Shown here: piece after piece, positions 34,401 through 43,106 of the stretch | Numbering within the stretch: the first letter of the stretch is position 1 | How the letters are laid out: the number at the start of each line of letters is the position of its first letter | NCBI GenBank assembly: GCA_965262605.1 | Contig: CBDHFN010000002.1 | Location: forward strand, 496,001-560,000 | Direction of reading: 5' to 3' | DNA length: 64,000 bases | Origin: CBDHFN01 sp965262605 | Lineage (GTDB): Bacteria; Pseudomonadota; Alphaproteobacteria; JASGCL01 | The notes under the pieces: model-generated | What the model was told of the DNA's origin: nothing | Databases searched by the model: none | What the model saw: only the letters and a program-made list of their open reading frames with translations | Position numbers and translations under genes: made by a program

Positions 34401-37400
34401 TGAATTTGAATCCATCACCCAAAATTTTATCAGCATTACGAATTTTGAAAATATTATTGGCACGCACGGCAATGACATTATTGTCGGTGATTATCTTGAT
34501 AATAAGCTAAAAGGCGGGTTGGGTAGTGATAATATTATTGGCGGCGGGGGCAATGACTGGCTTTATATTGATAGTTTTGATTCACTGATTGATGGCGGCA
34601 TTGGCGATAATTATATTGATTTTAGCGAATTTTCGGTGGCAACAAGCATTAAAATCTCCCTAAATAATCAGGCACAAATTGCGATATTTGTTAATAGCAG
34701 TCAAACCAGCGCAACCGTGCAAAATTTTATTAATATAGTTGGCAGCAAGCTTGATGATAATATCGTTGCGAATGATGCTAATAATATTATTTATGGCAAT
34801 GATGGCGCGGATAGTATTACCGCAGGTGGCGGGAATGATACAATTTTTGCCGATAATCAAGACAGGCTTATTGATGGTGGGTCGGATACGGACACCATAA
34901 ATTTCAGTTTATTTTCAAGCGCCATCAGCGTGGATTTATCACTTACTTCGTCCCAAGCGATTGGCGGTATGCAAGCCATTACCATTCAAAATATTGAAAA
35001 TATTGTCGGCACCAATTATGACGATATGCTAAAATCTAGCAGTTTAGTCAATAAAATAGAAGCTGGCAATGGTAATGACAGGGTGTTTTTAAATATAAAT
35101 TCCGTTGGTTATGATATTTTAAATGGCGGTAATGGCACGGATTGGTTGGATTTAAGCGCGTTAAGTAGCACCCAAGGTTTTTCACTTACCCTCAATCAAT
35201 CAGGGGCTTTTGTCGTGGCGGCAACAAATTCCACAATAATTTTTGGCGCGATTGCCGAATTTGAAAATATTTGGGGTGGTTCAGGTTCCGATGTAATAAT
35301 TGGCGATGATAATAATAATGAAATTTATGACGGCAAAGGTAATGACCGAGTCTTTGGGCGCGGCGGTGATGATATTTTATATTTTGCGACCCCAGATAGC
35401 GATGTTGCATCGCAAACTTTTGATGGTGGCGATGGTAATGATGAAATTAATTTAAAATATCTTGAAAATAATCGGGTTTTATTGCAACTTGCCGAAACTA
35501 ATGGCACATTTGGGAAATTCCGTTCGGATTCCACGAATAGCCTAACCATCAATCCCATTTTTAACGCTGATTGGGCAAATGTCGCCATCGCCGCGATTGA
35601 AAATGCCGCGGGCACGAATGGTTTTGATTATATATTTGGCAATAGCCTTGATAATATTATTCATGGCTTGGCGGGCAATGATATTTTGCGCGGTGGCGGT
35701 GGATTTGATAAAATTTATGGCGATGCGGGTGATGATAGTTTCATCGTGGGTGGCAAGCAAATTTTAGGAAATCTGGGCGCAGAAATTTATGAACTTACCG
35801 ATCTTTTGCCGAATATTAATTATTTTAATTTGGATTTTGTGTCCGGTTCGCGCGATACGATTTGGGTGGCAAATAATTCCCAAACAAAAAATCTTGCGAA
35901 TGATCGCATTATTATCACGAATTTTATCAATGATGATACTTTAATTCTTAAAGATAATTTATCGGCGACGGTATTTTTCGGTTCAAGCACAAATTTATCG
36001 GGATATTACGGGGAAAATTTTGATTCCCAAGAAATAAAAATTGACCTAGACGGATTTAGCTTCACCACGAATGATGTCATAACACTGCATACGGGAGTTA
36101 CGCCAAGAGCAATAAATTTATTACGATATGATACAAATTTTGATAATATTGCCGATACAAATTATGTGATTTTCAGCGAATTTTATGATATTTTGGCGAA
36201 TGCCCCCGCCAGTACGACTTTTAATATTACCGCATCGCTTAGCGTCAATAGCGTCAATGGTTCAATTGGCAATGATTATATTGCCATCACCGATAATAAT
36301 AGCAATAATTTTCAAAGCTTAACAATTAATTTTATCGGCGGTCAAGATTGGTTAAAACTAACGAACCTCAATAATCTTAGCGATAATAAAATAATTTTAA
36401 GCCGTTTTGGCTTGGACGATAGGATATTTTTGCCCGATAATCCATCGGCAACCATAAAAAATGGCTTTTTTTATGTGGTCATTGATGGCGATGGCAACAG
36501 CATCACCACGAATGACCAAGTTAAGCTTTATTCACCCATTACGCCAGTATTATCGGCAACGACCATTGATGGTAATTCAGACACGAATACCCCCGCGAAT
36601 ACGGCGGTTAATCTAACGATAAGCACTGATGCAGATTGGGTTGACGCTAATTCCAGAATTTATAATTTATTTAATATTTCAAGACGCGATGATATTACGC
36701 TTAACCGATTTGACAGAATTGCGGGTTTTTCACCATCATTAACGGTGTTCCGATTTGATACAAATGGTCCGCCCGTTGATGATACGGGTATTATAACCAT
36801 GTCAGTTACAAATTTACAACAAGCCTTGGAAAATATCAGCGGTTCAAATATATTGCCCGCTATTTCTTATCAATCGGCAACGAAAACACTGGTTTTTGAT
36901 TTAGATGGGCAAAGCGCAACAAATAGCGATATTTCGGTTACATTTAGCTCGTCGCAATTAAGCGCGATATTTTCATTTGTCAATGGTATTTTAACCATTG
37001 ACATGGACGGCGATTTAACAACAATTACGGATACATACCGCATATCTGGTGGGGCGATTGGGCAATTTGCCCCGACATTTAATGCTTATAAAATTGATAA
37101 AGACAAAAATGGTTCCTTAGATGGCGTGATTTACGCGCTTAATAATAATTTAAATTATGTTGATAATAACCTGATAAATAATAAAAGCACCGTGAATATC
37201 GCGAATTCAGCATCATTTTTTTATGATGGCGGTTCGGGCAGCGATGGAATTGAATTAAATTTATTCCTAAGCCAAACCTCGCTTACGCTTTTGGATAATC
37301 AATCAAGCACGCTTTATATGGGCGGTTCATTCGCAGGTGCCGTGCAAGCGATTGAAAATATCAGCGGCACGGGTTTTGATGATTATTATATTGGCAATGG

Positions 37401-38859
37401 ACAAAATAATAATTTTGTCGGCAGAAATGGTAATGATATTCTCAAAGGCGGTGGCGGTGTTGATGTCTTATTGGGTGGTGAGGGGAATGATATTTTATAC
37501 GCCGATAATTTTGATGTTAGCTTGACTGGTGATAATGGCATAGATTCATTGGATTTTACCGATAATCTTACCCAAGCTATTTCCATCGTGTTGGGGGTTG
37601 GTGCCAGCAATACCGGCTATTTTTATGGTTTAGCATCGGGAACTTCAATGACCAGTATTACCGATTTAACCAATTCCGTATTGATTAGTGGCATTGAAAA
37701 TATCACGGGCGGCGCGGGCGATGATATTATTATTGGCAATAGCCTGACAAATATTGTCAGTGGCGGCATCGGTGCCGACCAATTATTTGGCATGGGTGGC
37801 AATGATGTTATTTATTTTACTAAGGGCGATACAGTCTTAGATGGTGGCACGGGATTTGACTTAGTGGATTTGACAAATTTTCAAAATGCCATTAAAGTAA
37901 ATTTAGGATTAAGCACCACGCAAATTATTTATTCGGGTGCCGATTCGGTTGAAGGCGTAGTTGTTAAGAATTTTGAAGATATAACCGCGGGCATCGGTAA
38001 TGATACTATTTCTGGCACTTCGGCGCAAAATTTTATCAAAGCGGGGGCGGGTAATGATATTATTAATGGCTTGGGCGGCACCGATGTTATAAATGGTGAA
38101 TTTGGCAATGACACGATATTTTATAATGGCGGTGAATCGGTGGCAGACGGCGGGGTGGGCATTGATATTTTAGATTTCAGCAATTATTCTGGCGCGGTGA
38201 ATCTTACCATGGGTTCATATTCCAACAGCGCAACCGAAGTAATTCTTAGCAATAATTTAGGGTCAAGAATCGTGAATTTTGAAACAATTATCGGCAGTAA
38301 TAACAATGATTCCATCACGGGAAATAGCACCGAAAATATTATTAACGGCGGTAATGGCAATGATTTCTTGCGCGGTGGCTTAGGGTCAAATACGATTATT
38401 GGCGGTAATGGCACGGACAGAATTATATCTGATGGCGGAATTGATATTATTTATGGTGGCGATATTAATAACCCCAATGGCGATAATGCGAATGATGTTT
38501 TTGTTTGGCAACGCAACGGCTTTATTTTGCAATCAATAAAAATTATGGATTTTGAACAAGGCGTGGATAAAATTGAATTTACTAATGGCGCAACCGCCAA
38601 TGCTTCAGACACGGATTTTGCCACCAAAGTGGCGCATCAAATGGGGTTTGATCATTGCGATTTTAATAAACAATCGTTTTCATTGGGCAATAATACCGCG
38701 CATTTAGATGTGAATTTTTATAACAGCCCCGCTGATAACGACCCCGCGACTATTTTATCAATAAATTTTACCAATGTGCGTAATTTAGCATCAGTAAGCA
38801 GCATTGATACGAATTTATTTTTAGCATTATTAGGGAATAATGGTTATGATTTTAGCTAA
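31402..38859 (+). CDS. Giant RTX-repeat lipoprotein (calcium-binding surface protein)
   Basis: The product is 2485 residues from the ATG at 31402, which overlaps the barrel gene stop and has GGGG 6 bases before it; an ATG at 31390 would add 4 residues. The N terminus is basic, then hydrophobic, ending in LGFLGAC, so Cys54 is a predicted lipidation site. RTX nonapeptides (GGxGxDxxx) begin near residue 95, then form about nine modules of roughly 100 residues to about 1460, each pairing a GIENIIGG-type strand block with GNDTIFAD and a DGG...DxxxFS segment. A middle region (about 1460-1950) has few RTX repeats but at least four DxDG-x3-T-x2-D calcium-loop-like segments. Three or four more RTX modules follow to about 2380. 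The end resembles a type I secretion target region (FEQGVDKIEF). No type I exporter is nearby. It is probably an adhesin or surface-layer-like protein. Confidence 0.85.
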   Translation: MQNPIKSFFARKTTKSQLRKQILQFKNANYFIKKIQFMDNGAMLVMALGFLGACSGGAPQLNTKVPNANKLPITLTAVSNQVNQENSAEDVVVNVATDFHQDAIVKTGKGNDIIQTAEGNDIIRSGAGNDVINAGAGNDLIVIIGTNNNAGTYTDADMQLIQGLTTLATLNNASTNDAIGIKNIDGGIGANKLIIYGIVDISKYTIANIQNIDVHSRLILDASQLTNNIINTISGNGDAIVEFTKGNAQSAVINFDKFKNLANIEQLIIGDGVILQINSQNELKILTNQVQFIGGTGSVQLTAGMNFNNFPSSKNLNLYIGNNQIINTSIIDNSELNYKIHAYDIATTTRVQGVYGNDYITLTDSSSAPNNIFIDVSKGKNLITWNGGNSNFVKDTIVIAGIDANDKLHIQNVSFVVLDYNKSQYNQSQYNDILIIKDNQGVLISSVVLGTQVFQVSSLSQANNGDGVDIIFRTQPIFNDTSLSYTAVATGDSATSLNFSLDFPIDPGRNALTITINSAISEGNLQYNDGRVVQSNDKISINELIGLKYTPIAGGINESVIFKIAVANNLGLSKIATITLKQALNENNSSVIATNLADNLNYSEASMALNINGQDGNDSISGSAFNDIIIGGAGADMIYAGAGDDSITADIFDSFINGGSGTDIVNFTHSQALNINYSVNAQSVANLTIGNTQITDTEIINYNANLNNNFIIQGNNLASLAINIATGDITTAGKTITITGINNIVASNFNDLIMGNSNANIIDGAGGVDRIFADAGNDYITASSLSRIDGGEGVDTLDFSKEIANLSLTLTNGAIGASISGIENIIGGAGNDFINGDSFSNVLNGGGGNDIIVGLGNDIVNGGDGNDILIVDLNIQSLSGGNGIDTINFSAVMESMTLSLGNNGALSVNSLSTSVIGIENIIGGAIGDVIIGNDGDNIIDGGNGSDRIIAGAGNDTIFADENDAVLDGGAGNDWLNYSLYKPLANGVGINISMTNSQASLEFESITQNFISITNFENIIGTHGNDIIVGDYLDNKLKGGLGSDNIIGGGGNDWLYIDSFDSLIDGGIGDNYIDFSEFSVATSIKISLNNQAQIAIFVNSSQTSATVQNFINIVGSKLDDNIVANDANNIIYGNDGADSITAGGGNDTIFADNQDRLIDGGSDTDTINFSLFSSAISVDLSLTSSQAIGGMQAITIQNIENIVGTNYDDMLKSSSLVNKIEAGNGNDRVFLNINSVGYDILNGGNGTDWLDLSALSSTQGFSLTLNQSGAFVVAATNSTIIFGAIAEFENIWGGSGSDVIIGDDNNNEIYDGKGNDRVFGRGGDDILYFATPDSDVASQTFDGGDGNDEINLKYLENNRVLLQLAETNGTFGKFRSDSTNSLTINPIFNADWANVAIAAIENAAGTNGFDYIFGNSLDNIIHGLAGNDILRGGGGFDKIYGDAGDDSFIVGGKQILGNLGAEIYELTDLLPNINYFNLDFVSGSRDTIWVANNSQTKNLANDRIIITNFINDDTLILKDNLSATVFFGSSTNLSGYYGENFDSQEIKIDLDGFSFTTNDVITLHTGVTPRAINLLRYDTNFDNIADTNYVIFSEFYDILANAPASTTFNITASLSVNSVNGSIGNDYIAITDNNSNNFQSLTINFIGGQDWLKLTNLNNLSDNKIILSRFGLDDRIFLPDNPSATIKNGFFYVVIDGDGNSITTNDQVKLYSPITPVLSATTIDGNSDTNTPANTAVNLTISTDADWVDANSRIYNLFNISRRDDITLNRFDRIAGFSPSLTVFRFDTNGPPVDDTGIITMSVTNLQQALENISGSNILPAISYQSATKTLVFDLDGQSATNSDISVTFSSSQLSAIFSFVNGILTIDMDGDLTTITDTYRISGGAIGQFAPTFNAYKIDKDKNGSLDGVIYALNNNLNYVDNNLINNKSTVNIANSASFFYDGGSGSDGIELNLFLSQTSLTLLDNQSSTLYMGGSFAGAVQAIENISGTGFDDYYIGNGQNNNFVGRNGNDILKGGGGVDVLLGGEGNDILYADNFDVSLTGDNGIDSLDFTDNLTQAISIVLGVGASNTGYFYGLASGTSMTSITDLTNSVLISGIENITGGAGDDIIIGNSLTNIVSGGIGADQLFGMGGNDVIYFTKGDTVLDGGTGFDLVDLTNFQNAIKVNLGLSTTQIIYSGADSVEGVVVKNFEDITAGIGNDTISGTSAQNFIKAGAGNDIINGLGGTDVINGEFGNDTIFYNGGESVADGGVGIDILDFSNYSGAVNLTMGSYSNSATEVILSNNLGSRIVNFETIIGSNNNDSITGNSTENIINGGNGNDFLRGGLGSNTIIGGNGTDRIISDGGIDIIYGGDINNPNGDNANDVFVWQRNGFILQSIKIMDFEQGVDKIEFTNGATANASDTDFATKVAHQMGFDHCDFNKQSFSLGNNTAHLDVNFYNSPADNDPATILSINFTNVRNLASVSSIDTNLFLALLGNNGYDFS

Positions 38860-39502
38860 GAAATTCAAAAAAAATCCCAATATTGCCAAAATTTTTCAAA
38901 TTTTTGCACAAAATAACCCAGAACCATCGGGCGAACTTGAATATACGAATATTTATACGCTCTTAGTCGCCGTTACCCTATCGGCGCAAGCCACCGATAT
39001 TTCCGTCAATAAAGCCACAAAATCGTTATTTCAAGTCATAAATACCCCGCATGATATGATAAAATTAGGGTATGATGGTTTAATTCCTTATATTCGCACG
39101 ATTGGGCTTTATCAAACTAAGGCAAAAAATTTAATCGCCGCCGCAATTAGGCTTGTTGAAGTATATCAAGGCATTGTGCCTGATAATTTAGCCGACTTAA
39201 CTTCGTTGGCAGGCGTAGGCACGAAAACAGCAAGGGTGGTTTGTAATATTGGCTTTGGCAAGCCAGAAATTGCCGTTGACACCCATATTCAGCGCCTAAG
39301 CGCAAGGCTTGCCTTAACCGATTCGCAAAATCCCGATAAAATTTCGGCGGATTTAATGAAAATAATTCCCCAAGAATATTTATTGCATGCGCATCATTGG
39401 TTAATATTGCACGGCAGATATATTTGTAAAGCCCAAAAACCGCAATGCGCATCATGCCCCATCAGCGAATTTTGCCCATCAAAAATGGAATATACTCAAT
39501 AA
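38846..39502 (+). CDS. nth: Endonuclease III
   Basis: A 218-residue base-excision glycosylase/AP lyase. The helix-hairpin-helix LAGVGTKTARVV carries catalytic Lys127, and Asp145 lies in IAVDTHI. The C-terminal C-x6-C-x2-C-x5-C ligands of the [4Fe-4S] cluster are present (CKAQKPQCASCPISEFC). It removes oxidised pyrimidines. The start lies inside the end of the RTX gene: the ATG at 38846 has AGGGA 9 bases before it, and the ATG at 38840 only 3, so I prefer the former. Overlap with the RTX gene is 14 bases, which suggests co-transcription without a functional link. Confidence 0.94.
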   Translation: MILAKKFKKNPNIAKIFQIFAQNNPEPSGELEYTNIYTLLVAVTLSAQATDISVNKATKSLFQVINTPHDMIKLGYDGLIPYIRTIGLYQTKAKNLIAAAIRLVEVYQGIVPDNLADLTSLAGVGTKTARVVCNIGFGKPEIAVDTHIQRLSARLALTDSQNPDKISADLMKIIPQEYLLHAHHWLILHGRYICKAQKPQCASCPISEFCPSKMEYTQ

Positions 39503-39510
39503 TTTATGCC

Positions 39511-39534
39511 ACCGCAAACTGCTTCGCTTCGGGT
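39511..39534 (+). repeat. Partial relative of the intergenic repeat element
   Basis: ACCGCAAACTGCTTCGCTTCGGG resembles the segment ACCGCAATTTGCTTCGGG at 11141-11158 in repeat copy B, with a TTCGC insertion. It is short and could be chance. The remaining gap to fnrL (39503-39700) holds no gene. Confidence 0.25.
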
Positions 39535-39666
39535 ATTTGATTCTTTTACCACTGAATTAGCTATCATTGACAAAACTCTTAGATTTTAATAATTTTAATT
39601 GCCCGTATAACTTATTGCTTATTCTGTCTTAAATCATTTTTAGCTTGTAAATTTTCAAAAAATTCT

Positions 39667-39681
39667 TTATATTCAATATAA
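39667..39681. promoter_or_regulatory. Inverted repeat just upstream of fnrL
   Basis: TTATATT and AATATAA are perfect 7-base arms around C, 20 bases before the fnrL start. It overlaps where a -10 element would be, so it may be an operator or a promoter part. It does not match the FNR consensus TTGAT-N4-ATCAA. Confidence 0.3.
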
Positions 39682-39700
39682 AATATTAAGAGAGTTAAAC

Positions 39701-40381
39701 ATGTCGCATACAAAAGATTATTGTTCAATTTGTGGAATTCGTGGCGATTCGGTTTGTGGAGTGTTAGATTTTACCCGTGAATTGCCTGAATTATCGCAAC
39801 ATATTCACACAAAAACTTATGCTGCTGGTGATGTTATAATTACTGATAGTGCGCCTTTATTTTTCATGGGTATTATTTTATCGGGCATGGTAAAATTGGT
39901 AAAACCCACAAATGACGGACAAAACTGCATGGTGGCTTTACTTTTTCCATCTGATTTTTTAGGCAGACCCGATTCAAAAACCATGCCTTATTATGCCATT
40001 GCTTGCGAAGAAGTGCGGATATGTTATGCGGATGTCAAGGAATATAATAAAATTTTTGATAAATTCCCGCATTTACAAAAAAAATATTTGCAAATTACCA
40101 CGGCAAATTTAGATTTATCCCATGAATGGCAAGTATTATTGGCACGCGAAACTGCCCGCGAAAAAGTCATTAGCTTTATTCAATTATTTTATAAAAAACG
40201 CCATTGCAAACCCAATATTTATATTGCCTTATCAAGAATGGAAATCGCAGATTTTTTAGGTTTAAGCCCCGAAACCGTAAGTAGACAATTAAGCATTTTA
40301 AAACAAGAAAATCATATTGCCATTAATGGTCATCATGAAATTACGATTTTAAATCCTGATTTTTTTATCAATTTACCTTGA
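39701..40381 (+). CDS. fnrL: Crp/Fnr-family oxygen-responsive regulator, FnrL type
   Basis: A 226-residue regulator. The N terminus has C8-x2-C11-x7-C19, the FnrL arrangement, and Cys108 in EVRICYAD aligns with the fourth [4Fe-4S] ligand. The cyclic-nucleotide-like sensor domain spans about 25-145 and the winged helix 150-225. The recognition helix has E191-T-V-S194-R195, the residues that read TTGAT half sites in FNR. It would activate anaerobic or microaerobic genes when oxygen is low. The gene is alone; I could not find a clear FNR box at its own promoter. Confidence 0.88.
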   Translation: MSHTKDYCSICGIRGDSVCGVLDFTRELPELSQHIHTKTYAAGDVIITDSAPLFFMGIILSGMVKLVKPTNDGQNCMVALLFPSDFLGRPDSKTMPYYAIACEEVRICYADVKEYNKIFDKFPHLQKKYLQITTANLDLSHEWQVLLARETAREKVISFIQLFYKKRHCKPNIYIALSRMEIADFLGLSPETVSRQLSILKQENHIAINGHHEITILNPDFFINLP

Positions 40382-40585
40382 TTGCACAAAAAAACCATTG
40401 AAAAATTATGATATACCCTGATTCCCCAAGTGAATAATTATTTTTTGACAGCTTCACGCATAATAGTATAAGTAAAAGATAATCATTATTTGTATTTTTG
40501 TGCAATTATTTTGTTTGACTTTGCGTTTTATTTGTGATATATAAAAACGAATCATGAAGAATCGTGATGAATTTAAGGATAAAAA

Positions 40586-41560
40586 ATGGCAGAATTGCAC
40601 AATAATCCCCATAAAACCATGGATAATGCACGGCAAGATTCCGCCGATATAGAAATTTTAAATAATCATAAAAACTTAATCACCAAATCAAGCCCCATGC
40701 CAAGCGGCGTGTTGTTTAACGACCAAAACCGCCCTGATGATAGGCAAAGGGCATTAAAATTATATCAACAACAAATGGCGTATAATCAAAAAAAATCGGC
40801 AATTCATGACCAAAAACCAATTTCTGTATCGCAAGCTGGGGCATTAAATATCAAAAATCAAGAATTAAACGAGGCACGCACCCGAAGGTTTAATTTGGGG
40901 TATTATCAAACGGCGGTGATGCGATATTTAAGCAATCAATTACATTTAGAAGAAAATATGTTATTTAGCGATAGCTTGTTTTTTGAACCAACCGAAGTTG
41001 AATATCGGCAATTACACACCATCATCAGCCCGTATTTAATGGGCAAGGAAATTGCAGAAATTGAAAATCTTGCGCAAGAAATGGAAAATATTCACGGGCT
41101 TGACGAAGAAGAAGCCGTGGCAAAAATTGCCAATAAGGGTTGTGAAATTGCGTCAATTTTGGAACGAGTCTTTCATCGCTTGCCCAGAAAATCTGTGCAA
41201 GCCTTGGAACAATGGGAGGAAGAATTAAATCTCCGCACGCTTAATAATGAACCTCAAGCGGTTGAAACCATGTTTCGCAAATATATACCCAATAAATATT
41301 TAATGGAATATAACCAATATTATCAAGCCATGTTGCAAGCGATTAATGAAAAAAATCTGGATAAACACGAAGAAAATTCCATTAAATTATGGAATTTATT
41401 GAAAATCTGCTTGCGCAATTTAACCATTGATGAACAATTAGGCATTGAATATTTATTTAACACAAAACCCGCGATTCACCAAAAAATTGGGTCAAGCGAT
41501 GGTTGGGGCATTGTCAAGCATTTAGTCTCGTTCGCTATGAAAGATCCGTTCCTAGAATAA
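40586..41560 (+). CDS. Hypothetical protein, helical, unknown function
   Basis: A 324-residue protein that I do not recognise. AAGGA lies 8 bases before the ATG. The first 100 residues are polar, rich in Asn, Gln and Lys, probably disordered. From about residue 105 the sequence is helical with many acidic and Leu positions (EIAEIENLAQEMENIHG, ALEQWEEELNLR, YYQAMLQAINEKN). No signal peptide or membrane segment is seen, so it is likely cytoplasmic. Its 3' end overlaps the TPR glycosyltransferase gene on the other strand by 26 bases. Confidence 0.7.
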   Translation: MAELHNNPHKTMDNARQDSADIEILNNHKNLITKSSPMPSGVLFNDQNRPDDRQRALKLYQQQMAYNQKKSAIHDQKPISVSQAGALNIKNQELNEARTRRFNLGYYQTAVMRYLSNQLHLEENMLFSDSLFFEPTEVEYRQLHTIISPYLMGKEIAEIENLAQEMENIHGLDEEEAVAKIANKGCEIASILERVFHRLPRKSVQALEQWEEELNLRTLNNEPQAVETMFRKYIPNKYLMEYNQYYQAMLQAINEKNLDKHEENSIKLWNLLKICLRNLTIDEQLGIEYLFNTKPAIHQKIGSSDGWGIVKHLVSFAMKDPFLE

Positions 41561-43103
41561 CATCCTTGGCTTTAAGCGCGCTATAACGCCAGCCAATTTT
41601 ATCGTCTGGCTTAATTGCCTTGGTGCGCATCGGAATTAAAGTCATGCTAGGATACCAAAGGCTTGTGCCTTTTTGAAATTCAGACCAGCGCATATTGGGG
41701 CGATCGGGCAATAACACGATGGTGCGAACCCCAAGGCTTGCGCCTAAATGGGCGGTGGAAATATCCGCGCTTACCAAATAATCGCACGCATCAATCAGGC
41801 TTGCCAAAGCGGATATATCGCGTTGATTATCAATTTCATTAATCGTATAAATATAGCCAGATTCTTGGCGGGTATATTGATTTAAATCCGCGGAAACATC
41901 GCCATATTGGACATTTATAATCGCTAAATTATCATCATTAAGCAAGTCGCTTAATTCCAATAAATTAAAATTGCGTCTTTCATAGGAATTTGCCTGCGTG
42001 CGCCATGAAAAAGCCACTAATTTTCGCCCCATTGCCATTTTTTGTAATTGCTTGCGGTATTGATTAGTGCGCAAGCTTTGCGATTTTAAAATGGGGCTAA
42101 GCGGTTTTTGGTCGGCAAATAAATCCACTAAATAAGGCACGGATGCCAAATGCGCATGAAAATCATGATGCGGGAATTTTTGTGTTTCGCGGTCAATAAA
42201 TTGATATTGGGGCAGAGATTCGCTAAATAAAGAAATTAACCGTGCATCGCATGTAATGGTAATTTTGCTAAATTGGTAAATTGCTAATTTCGGCACAGAG
42301 TTAAGATAAAATAATTCATCGCCCAAGCCTTGCTCGGCATGGACAAGCAATGATTTACCGATGGAATCGGCAAGTTGATGGTGCGAAAATTTTGCCAATT
42401 TATTCCCCGGTAAATCGCGAATTTGCGGGCGAAATTGTTCAGTTTGCCAGCGATATTCTAACTCGCGCCATGCGGCTAAATAATTACCACGAATGGATAA
42501 AATATGCCCCAAATTATGATGCGCATCAGCCTTGCTTGGCTGGGCTAAGACGGCTTGGCGATAATTATATTCTGCGGTTGCGTAATCGCCTAATTGATGA
42601 TATATTAAGCCTTTGACATTATATACTGATGCAATTTCATCGGGGCTAAGATTTTGTTCCAATAACGGATTTAGCATGTCAAGGGCATCTTGTAATTTGG
42701 TTTCTTGGGCACGCGCCATTTCTTGAGAAATTCGCACTAATCCCAAACAATAAGCCGCCACTTTATAAACATCATCAGGCTTATCAAGCGCATGATTTTT
42801 TAAAATATCAATATTAATTTCGCCAATTTGTGCCTTCATTTTCGCCACCGACATGCAATATTCCCAATGCGATTCAACGGGTTTGCCTTTTTGTATTTGG
42901 GAATTTATGGCATTTTGAAACGCCTGATAGGCTTGCAAAAATTTACCCTGATTCATAAAACAATGCCCATATAAATAATAAAGGCTGGGATTCATATGCC
43001 CAGCATCTTCCACCGATTTTATTAAAATTTGCGCATCGCTAAATTGCTGTGATTCAATATATTTCACGGCTAATTCCATTATTTGACGCAGAGTCATATC
43101 CAT
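41535..43103 (-). CDS. TPR protein with GT9-like glycosyltransferase domain
   Basis: A 522-residue protein. Residues 1-215 are tetratricopeptide repeats (LYYLYGHCFMNQGKFLQAYQAFQ, VKGLIYHQLGDYATAEYNYR, AHHNLGHILSIRGNYLAAW in separate repeats). Residues 230-520 resemble the heptosyltransferase-like (GT9) fold: HAEQGLGDELFYLNSVP near 250 and a C-terminal donor-site segment with DISTAHLGASLGVRTIVLLP. Similar TPR-GT proteins modify flagellin, pili or polysaccharides. It sits 3 bases after a GT4-type gene, so the two likely act on the same glycan. Confidence 0.75.
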   Translation of the reverse strand: MDMTLRQIMELAVKYIESQQFSDAQILIKSVEDAGHMNPSLYYLYGHCFMNQGKFLQAYQAFQNAINSQIQKGKPVESHWEYCMSVAKMKAQIGEINIDILKNHALDKPDDVYKVAAYCLGLVRISQEMARAQETKLQDALDMLNPLLEQNLSPDEIASVYNVKGLIYHQLGDYATAEYNYRQAVLAQPSKADAHHNLGHILSIRGNYLAAWRELEYRWQTEQFRPQIRDLPGNKLAKFSHHQLADSIGKSLLVHAEQGLGDELFYLNSVPKLAIYQFSKITITCDARLISLFSESLPQYQFIDRETQKFPHHDFHAHLASVPYLVDLFADQKPLSPILKSQSLRTNQYRKQLQKMAMGRKLVAFSWRTQANSYERRNFNLLELSDLLNDDNLAIINVQYGDVSADLNQYTRQESGYIYTINEIDNQRDISALASLIDACDYLVSADISTAHLGASLGVRTIVLLPDRPNMRWSEFQKGTSLWYPSMTLIPMRTKAIKPDDKIGWRYSALKAKDVILGTDLS

Positions 43104-43106
43104 AAA

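Noticed and set aside
32028..38414. Many antisense ORFs across the RTX gene, rich in Pro, Ser and Leu
   Set aside because: They are the reverse reading of Gly-Asn-Asp repeat codons and follow the RTX module pattern, so they are shadows.
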